This document shows positions 1-6,295 of a stretch of 11,223 nt of DNA, piece after piece. Made by a program: the position numbers and the translations under genes. Position 1 is the stretch's first letter, and the number at the start of each line of letters is the position of its first letter. The stretch spans positions 1 through 11,223 of the forward strand of contig NZ_JMCC02000170.1 in assembly GCF_000737335.2 (NCBI RefSeq), given 5' to 3'. This DNA comes from Enhygromyxa salina. GTDB lineage: Bacteria > Myxococcota_A > Polyangia > Nannocystales > Nannocystaceae. Below the pieces are notes generated by a model. That model was not told where the DNA came from. It saw nothing but the letters and a program-made list of their open reading frames with translations, and made no database searches.

Positions 1-62
1 AGCGCTGGGCCAAGCTCGCGCGTGAGGTCAACGCCGGCGGCCAGCTGTTCGAGCACGGCTAA
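1..62 (+). CDS. 3' end of an unidentified upstream gene (partial)
   Basis: An open frame enters from the left edge and stops at TAA (60-62), encoding a C-terminus that reads RWAKLAREVNAGGQLFEHG. Composition and codon use (G/C at most third positions) fit a real coding end, and the stop lies only 5 bases before the stop of the convergent MCE gene, which is a typical tail-to-tail arrangement. Twenty codons are too few to name a family, and no motif is visible. It could still be a chance open frame, since GC-rich DNA has few stops. Confidence 0.45.
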   Translation, partial: RWAKLAREVNAGGQLFEHG

Positions 63-67
63 AATTC

Positions 68-1138
68 CTACTCTTCGAGCTCCTCGATCCGGTCCTTCGC
101 GTTCTTGCGCTTGCCGCCGCCAACGCGAACGAGCACGCCTTCCTCCTGCAAGAACCGCCGAATCGTCAGCTCGTCGATGCTCGCGGCCCGCTCGGCCAGG
201 CGCGAGAGGTTGGCGATCATCGGCCCCACGTCCTTGCCGATGTCCTTGATGTCTTCGGACATTTGCTTGAGGTTGTTGGACGCAACCGCGACGTCATCAA
301 TGACCTGACCGAGCTTGTCCATCCGCTCGGGGGTGAACTCCGCGACCACGCCCTCGACCTTGGCCAGCGCGCTGTCGGCCCGCCCGAGGGTGCGATCGGC
401 CTTGTCCAACAACCCAGGCAGGCGGTTGGCGGTGGTCGCCGTGATCCGATCGAGGTTGCCAATGATCCGATCGATGCGCGGGTCAGCGAGCAACGCGTTG
501 GTGTTGTCCAACAGCTGGTGCACGCCTTCTTTGTTCTGCTCGGTGATCTCGCGGATCCCGGTGATCGTCGCGCGGGCGTCGTCGATCGAGGCGGTGATCT
601 CCTCGCGGGTCACGACCGGCGCCCCCCCATCGTCGCCGGCCGCCTTGGCGACCAGCCCATCAACCCGCCCGATCAAGGGCTTGAGCGCGGCGCCGATCGA
701 GTCCGTCCCACCCAAGATCGGCTCGAGCGCGTTGAGGACCTGGTCGATCTCGAAGGTCGAGCGGACGTTGACGATCTCCGCCCCGTCTTGCAGCAGCGGC
801 GCGTCGGGGGTGCCCGGCCGCAGCTCGAGGTATTTCTCGCCGAGCAAGCTCTTGGCCCGCACGCCTGCGATCGCGTCCTCGTGAACCGCGATCTCCGGGT
901 CGAGCAGCAGCACCAAGTACGCGTCGTCGCCCTTGCTCTCGATCTGCTCGATCACGCCAACCTTGACGCCCGCGAGCTTGACCGCGTTGTTCTCGACCAG
1001 CCCGGCGGCTTCGTCGAGCGTGACCATGTAGCGCTTGCCGTCTCGGCCCCCGAGCGCGCCCACGTTTTGGGCCAGCCACAGCAGCAGCCCGACGGTGATG
1101 ATGACGAAGGCGCCAAGGAAGATGTACTTGCGGTTCAC
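68..1138 (-). CDS. mlaD: MlaD-type MCE domain protein (lipid transporter substrate-binding subunit)
   Basis: This is the periplasmic lipid-binding subunit of an MCE ABC transporter, 356 residues from a GTG start at 1138. One N-terminal membrane helix (about 5-24) anchors it in the inner membrane. An MCE domain follows at about 36-113, with the characteristic stretches VKLAGVKVGVIEQI and SLLGEKYLELRPG; the latter covers the conserved hydrophobic pore-loop region. Residues 128-356 are a long helical tail with many Leu/Ile heptads, unlike the short E. coli MlaD, and could form a bundle or reach across the periplasm. The frame stays open up to 1234, but a start there would overlap the ATPase gene and place 32 polar residues before the membrane anchor. 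The GTG 4 bp after the ATPase stop is therefore preferred. It is the last gene of the operon. The family assignment is firm; the substrate is unknown. Confidence 0.88.
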   Translation of the reverse strand: MNRKYIFLGAFVIITVGLLLWLAQNVGALGGRDGKRYMVTLDEAAGLVENNAVKLAGVKVGVIEQIESKGDDAYLVLLLDPEIAVHEDAIAGVRAKSLLGEKYLELRPGTPDAPLLQDGAEIVNVRSTFEIDQVLNALEPILGGTDSIGAALKPLIGRVDGLVAKAAGDDGGAPVVTREEITASIDDARATITGIREITEQNKEGVHQLLDNTNALLADPRIDRIIGNLDRITATTANRLPGLLDKADRTLGRADSALAKVEGVVAEFTPERMDKLGQVIDDVAVASNNLKQMSEDIKDIGKDVGPMIANLSRLAERAASIDELTIRRFLQEEGVLVRVGGGKRKNAKDRIEELEE

Positions 1139-1142
1139 GGGC

Positions 1143-1943
1143 TCAGACAACCTTGATCGGACCCACGGTCGCGCGGGTGAAAAATTGCTCGAGGGCAGGG
1201 TGGTTCTCGGCGAACACCTGCTCGGCCGGGCCAAAGGTCACCAGCTTGCCGTTGGCCAGCATGCCGATCGTGTCGGCGACCTTGCGGGCCTCGGCGGTGT
1301 CGTGACTGATGATGATGAAGGTCATGCCCAGGGTGCGGTGCAGCTCGAGGATCAGCTCATCGAGGGTCGCCGACATGACCGGATCCAGACCCGAAGAAGG
1401 CTCGTCGCACAGCACGATGTCGGGGTCGATAGCGATCGCCCGGGCAAAGGCCACGCGCTTGCGCATGCCGCCGGACAGCTCGCTGGGGAATTTTTGCTCG
1501 GCGTGGGCGACCCCAACCCGCGCGAGCCGATCCGAGACCTTCTCGTGGATCGCCTGCTCGCTCAGCTGGGTGTGCAGGCGCATCGGAAACGCGACGTTGT
1601 CGAACACCGTCATGTCGTCGAACAGCGCGCCGTCTTGAAACAGCATGCCAAACCGACGCCGGATCGCGAACAGCCGCTTGCGATCCGCGGCCCGCTTCTC
1701 GTCGAGCGCGGCCACGTCCTCGCCGAACACGAGCACCCGCCCGCGGTCGGGTTGCAGCAGGCCCACGAGGCAGCGCAGCAGCACCGACTTGCCGGTGCCC
1801 GAGGGCCCGAGCATGACCGCGATCGAGCCACGCTGAATCGTGAGGCTCACGCCATCGAGCACGGTGTGGTCGCCAAACGACTTGCTGACGTTGTCGAGCA
1901 CGACGGCTGGGGTGTCGTCGGGCGTGGAGGTGGGATCAGCCAT
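1143..1943 (-). CDS. mlaF: MlaF-type ABC transporter ATP-binding protein
   Basis: This cytoplasmic ATPase (266 residues) powers the MCE lipid transporter. All ABC motifs are intact: Walker A GPSGTGKS at 46-53, Q-loop Gln103 in MLFQDGALF, signature LSGGM at 156-160, Walker B IVLCDEPSSGLDP starting at 176, and switch His214 in IISHD. The sequences FQDGALFDDMTVFDNVAFP and SGGMRKRVAFARAI are typical of the MlaF/Ttg2A branch, which is distinct from export or sugar-import ATPases. Its ATG overlaps the end of the second permease by 8 bp, so translation is probably coupled, and the MCE gene begins 4 bp after its stop. No clear Shine-Dalgarno site precedes the ATG. The length is normal for the family. 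Confidence 0.95.
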   Translation of the reverse strand: MADPTSTPDDTPAVVLDNVSKSFGDHTVLDGVSLTIQRGSIAVMLGPSGTGKSVLLRCLVGLLQPDRGRVLVFGEDVAALDEKRAADRKRLFAIRRRFGMLFQDGALFDDMTVFDNVAFPMRLHTQLSEQAIHEKVSDRLARVGVAHAEQKFPSELSGGMRKRVAFARAIAIDPDIVLCDEPSSGLDPVMSATLDELILELHRTLGMTFIIISHDTAEARKVADTIGMLANGKLVTFGPAEQVFAENHPALEQFFTRATVGPIKVV

Positions 1944-2703
1944 AGATGAGCCAGGACAGGATCAAGTTGACGACGATGCACATGACCGCGCCGTGGACGA
2001 TCGCGAGGTTGGTGGCAATGCCCACGCCCTCGGCCCCGTCGCGCTTGGCCACGGTGTAGCCGTGAAAACAGGAGATCACCGCGACCAGCCAACCCATGAT
2101 CAGGCCCTTCAACAGGCCCGTACCGATGTCAGCCAAGCGAACCGCGTCTTGGACCTGCGAGATGAAGCTGCCGGGATCCAGACCGAGCTGCCAGACCGCG
2201 CCAGCGTAGGACGCCGCGAGGCCGATCACGTCGGCGTACCCGCACAGCAGCGGCAGCGCCAGCGTGACGGCCCACAGCCGCGGCGCCACCAAGTAGTGGA
2301 CCGGGTCGACGGCCATGACCTCGAGCGCCTCGATCTGCTCGCTGATCCGCATGTTGGCCAGGCTCGCGGCCAAGTTGGCCCCGATCCTGGCGCCGCACAC
2401 GACCGCGGCCATGACCGGGTACAGCTCGCGCACGCCACCCACGCCGGCGAACATGCCCAGCAGATCCTGACCGCCAAACCGCTCGAAGGATCCATAGCTC
2501 TGGACGCTGAGGTTGAGCCCGGCGAACAGGGTGAGCACGGTCAGCAGCGCGAGCGAGCCCCAGCCCGCGTCGACGAGCTGGGTGACCAGGACATCGCGCG
2601 GAGGCAAGCGGGTGAACTGGATCCGCAGCGCCAGGCCGATAAAGCGCACGAAGTCGGCGCCCTGGCGGACCTGATGGGTGACCAGCTGGGTGATCGACTG
2701 CAT
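1936..2703 (-). CDS. mlaE: MlaE-type ABC permease, second of a pair
   Basis: This integral membrane permease (255 residues) belongs to the MlaE/YrbE family and forms the membrane core that couples the ATPase to the MCE protein. It has an amphipathic N-terminal segment and about five hydrophobic segments (roughly 47-68, 92-115, 140-165, 195-215 and 230-252). The family's hallmark block runs from about 91 to 143 and includes RELYPVMAAVVCGARIGANL and SEQIEALEVMAVDPVHYLV. The ATG directly follows the stop of the upstream permease (TAGATG), with a G-rich stretch just upstream that may serve as ribosome binding site. It differs clearly in sequence from the preceding permease, so the two are old paralogues rather than a recent duplication. 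Which of the two contacts the MCE ring cannot be told from sequence. Confidence 0.92.
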   Translation of the reverse strand: MQSITQLVTHQVRQGADFVRFIGLALRIQFTRLPPRDVLVTQLVDAGWGSLALLTVLTLFAGLNLSVQSYGSFERFGGQDLLGMFAGVGGVRELYPVMAAVVCGARIGANLAASLANMRISEQIEALEVMAVDPVHYLVAPRLWAVTLALPLLCGYADVIGLAASYAGAVWQLGLDPGSFISQVQDAVRLADIGTGLLKGLIMGWLVAVISCFHGYTVAKRDGAEGVGIATNLAIVHGAVMCIVVNLILSWLIYG

Positions 2704-3462
2704 CTACAGCCCAGCCCCCAGCAGCGCCATGCTCACGGCGTAGTCGACCAACAAGATCAGCACGATCGTGCTCACCACCGTGTCGTTGGCGGCCTTGCCC
2801 ACGTCGGCCGCGCCCTTGCCCACGTTGAGGCCCAGGTAGCCGGCGATCAGGCCGACCCCAAGTCCAAACAGCGAGCACTTGCCCAGACCGATCCACAGAT
2901 CCGCCGGGGTAATCTGGGCGGTCAGGTGCTCCATGAACGCGCCGTGATCAATTCCGCCGATCGGGACCGCGAACACCCAGCCCGAGAACACCCCGAGCAG
3001 GTTGGTCAGCACGCTCAGCAGCGGCGCCACGATCACGCAGGCCAGCACCCCGGGCACGACCACGTAGCGGACCGGGTCCACGGACATCACCGCGAGCGCG
3101 TCGATCTGCCCGCGCACTTTCATGGTCCCGATCCGCGCGGCGATCGACGAGCCCGCCTGGGCCGCGACCATCACCGAGGCCAGCGCCGGGCTGTACTCGC
3201 GGAAGATCGCGGTGCCCAAGAAGCTCGAGAGCATGCGCTCGGCTCCAAACAGCTTGAAGATCGAGATGCCCTGCAACGAGATCACCGCGCCGACCGGGGC
3301 CACGGCCAAGCTGACCGGGATCACGCAGCGCTTCGCCAACACGTTCATCATCCGCAGGGTCTCGCCCAAGTACACCGGTGGCGTGACCGCCGAGCGGGCG
3401 ACCTGGCCAATGAACATGACCAGGGCGCCGAGGGTGTGAAGCGAGCGCAGGAGCTTGTCCAT
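2704..3462 (-). CDS. mlaE: MlaE-type ABC permease, first gene of the MCE operon
   Basis: This is a 252-residue integral membrane permease of the MlaE/YrbE family. The hallmark block lies at about 88-137, with FREYSPALASVMVAAQAG and GTMKVRGQIDALAVMSVDP. Hydrophobic segments lie around 47-66, 92-110, 135-165, 192-212 and 230-250. The ATG at 3462 is chosen because it gives the usual family length. The frame stays open to 3600 but adds 46 Arg/Pro-rich residues without similarity to the family. No Shine-Dalgarno site is visible before this ATG (the upstream bases are C-rich), so the start is likely but not certain. It heads the transport operon, with the tandem-repeat region behind it. It probably pairs with the next gene's product as a heterodimer. 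Confidence 0.9.
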   Translation of the reverse strand: MDKLLRSLHTLGALVMFIGQVARSAVTPPVYLGETLRMMNVLAKRCVIPVSLAVAPVGAVISLQGISIFKLFGAERMLSSFLGTAIFREYSPALASVMVAAQAGSSIAARIGTMKVRGQIDALAVMSVDPVRYVVVPGVLACVIVAPLLSVLTNLLGVFSGWVFAVPIGGIDHGAFMEHLTAQITPADLWIGLGKCSLFGLGVGLIAGYLGLNVGKGAADVGKAANDTVVSTIVLILLVDYAVSMALLGAGL

Positions 3463-3605
3463 GGCGGGCGGGCGACGTGCAGCGACGGGAGAGCTCGCAG
3501 TCGAGATCAGCTCGAATCGCCAATGCCGCGGGCGGCCCTCGCGGGACGCAGGACGATGCTCGCGCGCATGCCAGGCATTTGTAACAGCGCGGCCGGTCAA
3601 CGCGC
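3463..3605 (-). promoter_or_regulatory. leader region of the MCE transport operon
   Basis: About 140 bases lie between the first permease ATG and the tandem repeats, with no supported gene. On the minus strand TTGACC (3600-3595) resembles a -35 element. The AT-rich stretch TTACAAAT (3584-3577) is the only -10-like sequence, but the spacing is too short (10-12 bases) for a standard sigma-70 promoter. The operon promoter probably lies here or within the repeats; the exact site cannot be fixed from sequence. Confidence 0.3.
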
Positions 3606-3850
3606 CAGCGAGCTGTTTTCAGCTCGGGCGAGGGCTTCTCGCCCGCTTGCGGACACTTTCGTAGACTCATTCACCGAGGGCAGCGAGCTGTTTTCAGCTC
3701 GGGCGAGGGCTTCTCGCCCGCTTGCGGACACTTTCGTAGACTCATTCACCGAGGGCAGCGAGCTGTTTTCAGCTCGGGCGAGGGCTTCTCGCCCGCTTGC
3801 GGACACTTTCGTAGACTCATTCACCGAGGGCAGCGAGCTGTTTTCAGCTC
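3606..3850. repeat. three exact 75-bp tandem repeats plus a 20-bp partial copy, with paired hairpins
   Basis: Units start at 3606, 3681 and 3756 and are identical over all 75 bases. A fourth copy starts at 3831 and keeps only 20 bases before the sequence diverges. Each unit begins with a hairpin GAGCTG-TTTT-CAGCTC (first copy 3610-3625), directly followed by a second hairpin CGGGCGAG-GGCTT-CTCGCCCG (3625-3645), then 35 bases without obvious structure. The partial copy retains the complete first hairpin, so the array carries four of hairpin A and three of hairpin B. Because 75 is a multiple of three, frames stay open through it on both strands, giving spurious 25-residue protein repeats. It lies between the divergent MCE operon and the SGNH hydrolase gene. 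The exact identity points to recent amplification by slippage or recombination. Confidence 0.93.
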
Positions 3851-3898
3851 AGATCGAGCAAATTTGACTTGCATGGAGCACCCAGACAAAACCAGAGG

Positions 3899-5503
3899 GT
3901 GCTTCGGGCGCCGACATCCGGGTTCCGCAGCCTCGCTGGGGTGTTTTGCGCGCTCGCGCTTGGCTGCGGAGTCGTGACCTGCGGGGAAGCACCATCTCGG
4001 ATCCCCGGCTCGAGCGCGCAGGCCAACCCTGCGGATCCGGTCGCGCCCGAGGCCGCGCCACCTCGCGAGGCTGCCGGCAGCGAGGACGAAGTTCTGCCTG
4101 CCTACACCGACGAAGCGCTCGCGGCTCGGGTCAACGCCCAGCGGGTGCTGCTTGGCAACGATCTGTTCGAGGACATCGAGGGCAACCCGGTCGCGCCGCG
4201 CATCGAGCTGATGGCGGAGGGCGAGGACGAGGCGGGCTCGATCGACGATGACATCTTGCTGTCGCTGCCGGGCTCGGGTGGGTTCGGCCTCGGCGGGGCG
4301 ACCGGAAGCAGCGACCAGGCCGCCAACGGCAACGCGCTGGGGCTGTACGCGCCGGTCGAGCACCCCCGCGATGACCCGGCGCTGGCCCACTTCCACGCGG
4401 CCCTCGCCGCGCTCGCGGCCGGCAAAGACGAGGACGGCAAGGTCCGCGTGCTCGTCTATGGTGCCTCGCACACGCAGGCCGACGTCTACCCCGGCTACTT
4501 TCGGGCTTACCTGCAGAGCCGGTTTGGCGACGGCGGGCAGGGCTTCGTCTCGCTCAATCGTGTCAACAAGTGGTACCGCTACCAGGACTGGTCGATCGAA
4601 GAGACGCGCGGCTGGAACTCGGAGTTCGCCCAACGCTCGAGCTCGCGCAAAGATGGTTTCTACGGGTTGCTCGGCGCGAGCGGCAGCAGCAGCAGCAAGC
4701 GCGACCACACCAAGATCGTCCCCCGTCACGAGCTCGCGGTCGCCAGCGAGTATGAGCTCTACTACCTCGCGCAGCCGGGCGGCGGCTCGCTGCGGCTGTT
4801 CGCCGATGGCAAGAAGATCGCCACCGTCGACACCGGGAAACAACACGGCAAGCCGGTCACCCAGCCGGCGGCGGGCTACTACGAATTCACCCTCGACGAG
4901 GGCCCGCACGAGATCGAGGTTCGGGTCGTGGGCAACGGCGAGGTCCGGCTGTTCGGGCTCGACATGGAGCGGGCGGGGCCGGGCGTCGTGATCGACACGC
5001 TGGGGATCTCGGGCACCCGCGCGGCCAACATGCTGCACTGGGACCAGGACGTCTGGACCGACAACATTCGCCGGCGTGACCCGGATCTGTACACGCTCTT
5101 CTACGGGACCAACGAAGCGACCGACGAGAACCAGTCAATGGAGAGCTACCGGGCCAACCTGCGCGAGGTCCTGACCCGCCTGCGCAACGCGGCGCCGAAC
5201 GCCAGCTGCTTGATCATCGGCCCCGGCGACTTCCCGCGCGAGATCGAAGAGGACGTCTGGATCCCGCGCCCGCGCGTGGCCGAGATCGTCGAGGCCCAGC
5301 GCGACCTGGCCTACGAGATGGGCTGCGGATTCTGGGACACGCTCGCGTTCATGGGCGGCGTCAACTCGATGCACGAGTGGGCGACTTCCCGCCCGCAAAT
5401 GGCCAGCCGGGATCACATCCACTTCACCAAGCGTGGCTACGTGCGCCTGGGTATGGCGGTCATCGACGCGATGATGGCGGACTTCGATCGCGGCTCGTTC
5501 TGA
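3899..5503 (+). CDS. SGNH/GDSL-family hydrolase with inserted beta module, exported (possible polysaccharide or peptidoglycan O-acetylesterase)
   Basis: This is a 534-residue exported protein (numbering from GTG 3899). The N-terminus has basic residues and a hydrophobic core (about 11-22) followed by cysteines in ALGC and VVTC, which suggests a lipoprotein or a secretion signal. A low-complexity Ala/Pro/Glu/Asp-rich stretch runs to about 165. The hydrolase begins with VLVYGASHTQAD, whose Ser190 is the expected nucleophile. It continues with IDTLGISGTRAANML (block II-like, near 365-380), FYGTNEA with Asn405 (block III), and DHIHFTKRGY with the Asp505/His508 pair. Between blocks I and II lies a beta-rich module at about 277-357, as in Ape1/PatB-type peptidoglycan O-acetylesterases. 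That layout, not a measured similarity, is the basis for the suggested substrate. A TTG at 3869 is an alternative start; neither start has a good ribosome binding site. Confidence 0.82.
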   Translation: MLRAPTSGFRSLAGVFCALALGCGVVTCGEAPSRIPGSSAQANPADPVAPEAAPPREAAGSEDEVLPAYTDEALAARVNAQRVLLGNDLFEDIEGNPVAPRIELMAEGEDEAGSIDDDILLSLPGSGGFGLGGATGSSDQAANGNALGLYAPVEHPRDDPALAHFHAALAALAAGKDEDGKVRVLVYGASHTQADVYPGYFRAYLQSRFGDGGQGFVSLNRVNKWYRYQDWSIEETRGWNSEFAQRSSSRKDGFYGLLGASGSSSSKRDHTKIVPRHELAVASEYELYYLAQPGGGSLRLFADGKKIATVDTGKQHGKPVTQPAAGYYEFTLDEGPHEIEVRVVGNGEVRLFGLDMERAGPGVVIDTLGISGTRAANMLHWDQDVWTDNIRRRDPDLYTLFYGTNEATDENQSMESYRANLREVLTRLRNAAPNASCLIIGPGDFPREIEEDVWIPRPRVAEIVEAQRDLAYEMGCGFWDTLAFMGGVNSMHEWATSRPQMASRDHIHFTKRGYVRLGMAVIDAMMADFDRGSF

Positions 5504-5525
5504 TCCGAGGGGGATCAGGCTGTGG
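5504..5525 (+). terminator. weak hairpin at the stop codon of the SGNH hydrolase gene
   Basis: TGATCC-GAGGG-GGATCA (about 5501-5517) forms a 6-bp stem that includes the TGA stop codon. It is followed by a G-rich then C-rich stretch (TGGGG and CCCCA arms) that could form a second short stem. There is no T-run, so if it ends transcription at all it does so weakly. The next gene may be read through. Confidence 0.2.
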
Positions 5526-5548
5526 GGCTTGCGACCCCCCATCGCTAC

Positions 5549-5572
5549 GGGCCCACTTCTGGGCCCACTTCT
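5549..5572. repeat. 12-bp tandem duplication upstream of the CAP gene
   Basis: GGGCCCACTTCT occurs twice head to tail (5549-5560 and 5561-5572), immediately followed by GG. It ends 13 bases before the ATG of the CAP-domain gene, so it lies where a promoter or leader is expected. It may be a slippage product or a paired binding site. Confidence 0.6.
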
Positions 5573-5585
5573 GGTAGATCGAGGC

Positions 5586-6158
5586 ATGGCGCGACGACTC
5601 GTCTCCATGCTCACTGTGCTTGCGCTCGCAACCCTTGGCGGCTGCGCCGACGACCCCGACGGCAACGACCTCGGAGCCGGCGACCTCGAAGGTGACGACG
5701 CTCCCACCGAGTTCAACGCGCACTGCGATCCGCAGGCCGACTGGGATCCCGAGTGGGCACAGTTCGAAGCCGACGTCCTGGGCATCGTCAACGCGCGTCG
5801 AGCCGAGGGGGCCACCTGCGGGGGCGAGAGCTTCGCACCGACCGGGCCGATGACCGCCGAGGCCCAGCTGCGCTGCGCTGCGCGACTGCACTCCCAGGAC
5901 ATGTTCGACCGCAGCTACTTCGACCACACCAACCCCGACGGCGAGAGCCCTTGGGATCGGGTCGACAAGACGGACTACGATGGGTTCGCGTCGGGCGAGA
6001 ACATCGCGCAGGGCTACGGAGATCCGACCGCGGTGATGGACGGTTGGATGAACAGCCCCGGTCACTGCAGCAACATCATGAACCCCGACAACACCGAGAT
6101 CGGGGTTGGCTTCCACGGCGGCAATAACCACTGGACCCAAGTCATGGGCCGTCGCTAA
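5586..6158 (+). CDS. CAP-domain (SCP/PR-1-like) lipoprotein
   Basis: This is a 190-residue exported protein. The N-terminus MARRLVSMLTVLALATLGGC is a lipoprotein signal with lipobox LGGC, so Cys20 is the likely lipidated residue. An acidic Asp/Gly linker follows to about 45. The CAP domain spans about 57-188 with the conserved sites in order: His102 in RLHSQDM, YFDHTNPDGESPWDR, Glu138 in SGENIAQGY, and His160 in WMNSPGHCSNIM, ending in EIGVGFHGGNNHWTQVMG. Cysteines 47, 78, 97 and 161 could form two disulfides. Bacterial CAP proteins are secreted or surface-bound with diverse and mostly unproven roles (lipid binding, proteolysis, wall association). The ATG at 5586 is chosen because it gives a textbook signal peptide and has GAGG just upstream, although very close. 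It lies 82 bases behind the SGNH hydrolase gene and may be cotranscribed with it. Confidence 0.9.
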   Translation: MARRLVSMLTVLALATLGGCADDPDGNDLGAGDLEGDDAPTEFNAHCDPQADWDPEWAQFEADVLGIVNARRAEGATCGGESFAPTGPMTAEAQLRCAARLHSQDMFDRSYFDHTNPDGESPWDRVDKTDYDGFASGENIAQGYGDPTAVMDGWMNSPGHCSNIMNPDNTEIGVGFHGGNNHWTQVMGRR

Positions 6159-6199
6159 ACGCCCCACTCGATCCGGCGCTCGCGCGGACAAGGCCCAAT

Positions 6200-6220
6200 T
6201 TCGAGCATCGCGCGCTCGAA
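6200..6220. other. 7-bp perfect hairpin between the CAP and kinase-NACHT genes
   Basis: TTCGAGC (6200-6206) and GCTCGAA (6214-6220) are perfect inverted repeats around a 7-base spacer. The structure begins 42 bases after the CAP stop codon. No T-run follows on either strand, so it could be a weak terminator or a protein-binding palindrome. Confidence 0.35.
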
Positions 6221-6242
6221 TCGACGTCGAAGCTGCCGAATC

Positions 6243-6288
6243 TGGTGTGCTGTTTGAACAACCTTGGTGTGCCGTTCTGATAGGGTTG
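6243..6288 (+). promoter_or_regulatory. candidate promoter and direct repeat ahead of the kinase-NACHT gene
   Basis: TTGAAC (6254-6259) and TCTGAT (6276-6281) with a 16-base spacer resemble sigma-70 elements and would start transcription a few bases before the ATG at 6296. Overlapping this are two direct copies of TGGTGTGCYGTT, starting at 6243 and 6265, 22 bases apart, i.e. about two helical turns. That arrangement is compatible with a regulator binding across the promoter. The assignment rests on sequence appearance only. Confidence 0.3.
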
Positions 6289-6295
6289 GTCGCGG

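Noticed and set aside
263..1156. Plus-strand open frame (297 codons) opposite the MCE gene
   Set aside because: Antisense shadow of a clear MCE protein; composition is biased and no motif is present.
3597..3824. Repeat protein with 25-residue units on either strand of the tandem array
   Set aside because: The frames are open on both strands simply because the 75-bp unit is a multiple of three. No start site with ribosome binding sequence is seen, and the DNA hairpins explain the structure better.
3606..3850. CRISPR array
   Set aside because: The repeats are contiguous and identical over the full 75 bases, with no variable spacers, and no cas genes are present.
1840..3867. Long plus-strand open frame (675 codons) opposite the permease genes
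   Set aside because: It is His/Asp/Arg/Gln-rich shadow sequence antisense to well-conserved MlaE and MlaF genes, with no domain, and ends in the artefactual translation of the 75-bp repeats.
3821..5038. Minus-strand open frame (405 codons) opposite the SGNH hydrolase
   Set aside because: The plus strand carries the conserved SGNH motifs. The antisense frame is open only because third positions are GC-rich, and its product is an Arg/Ala/Val-rich sequence with no motif.
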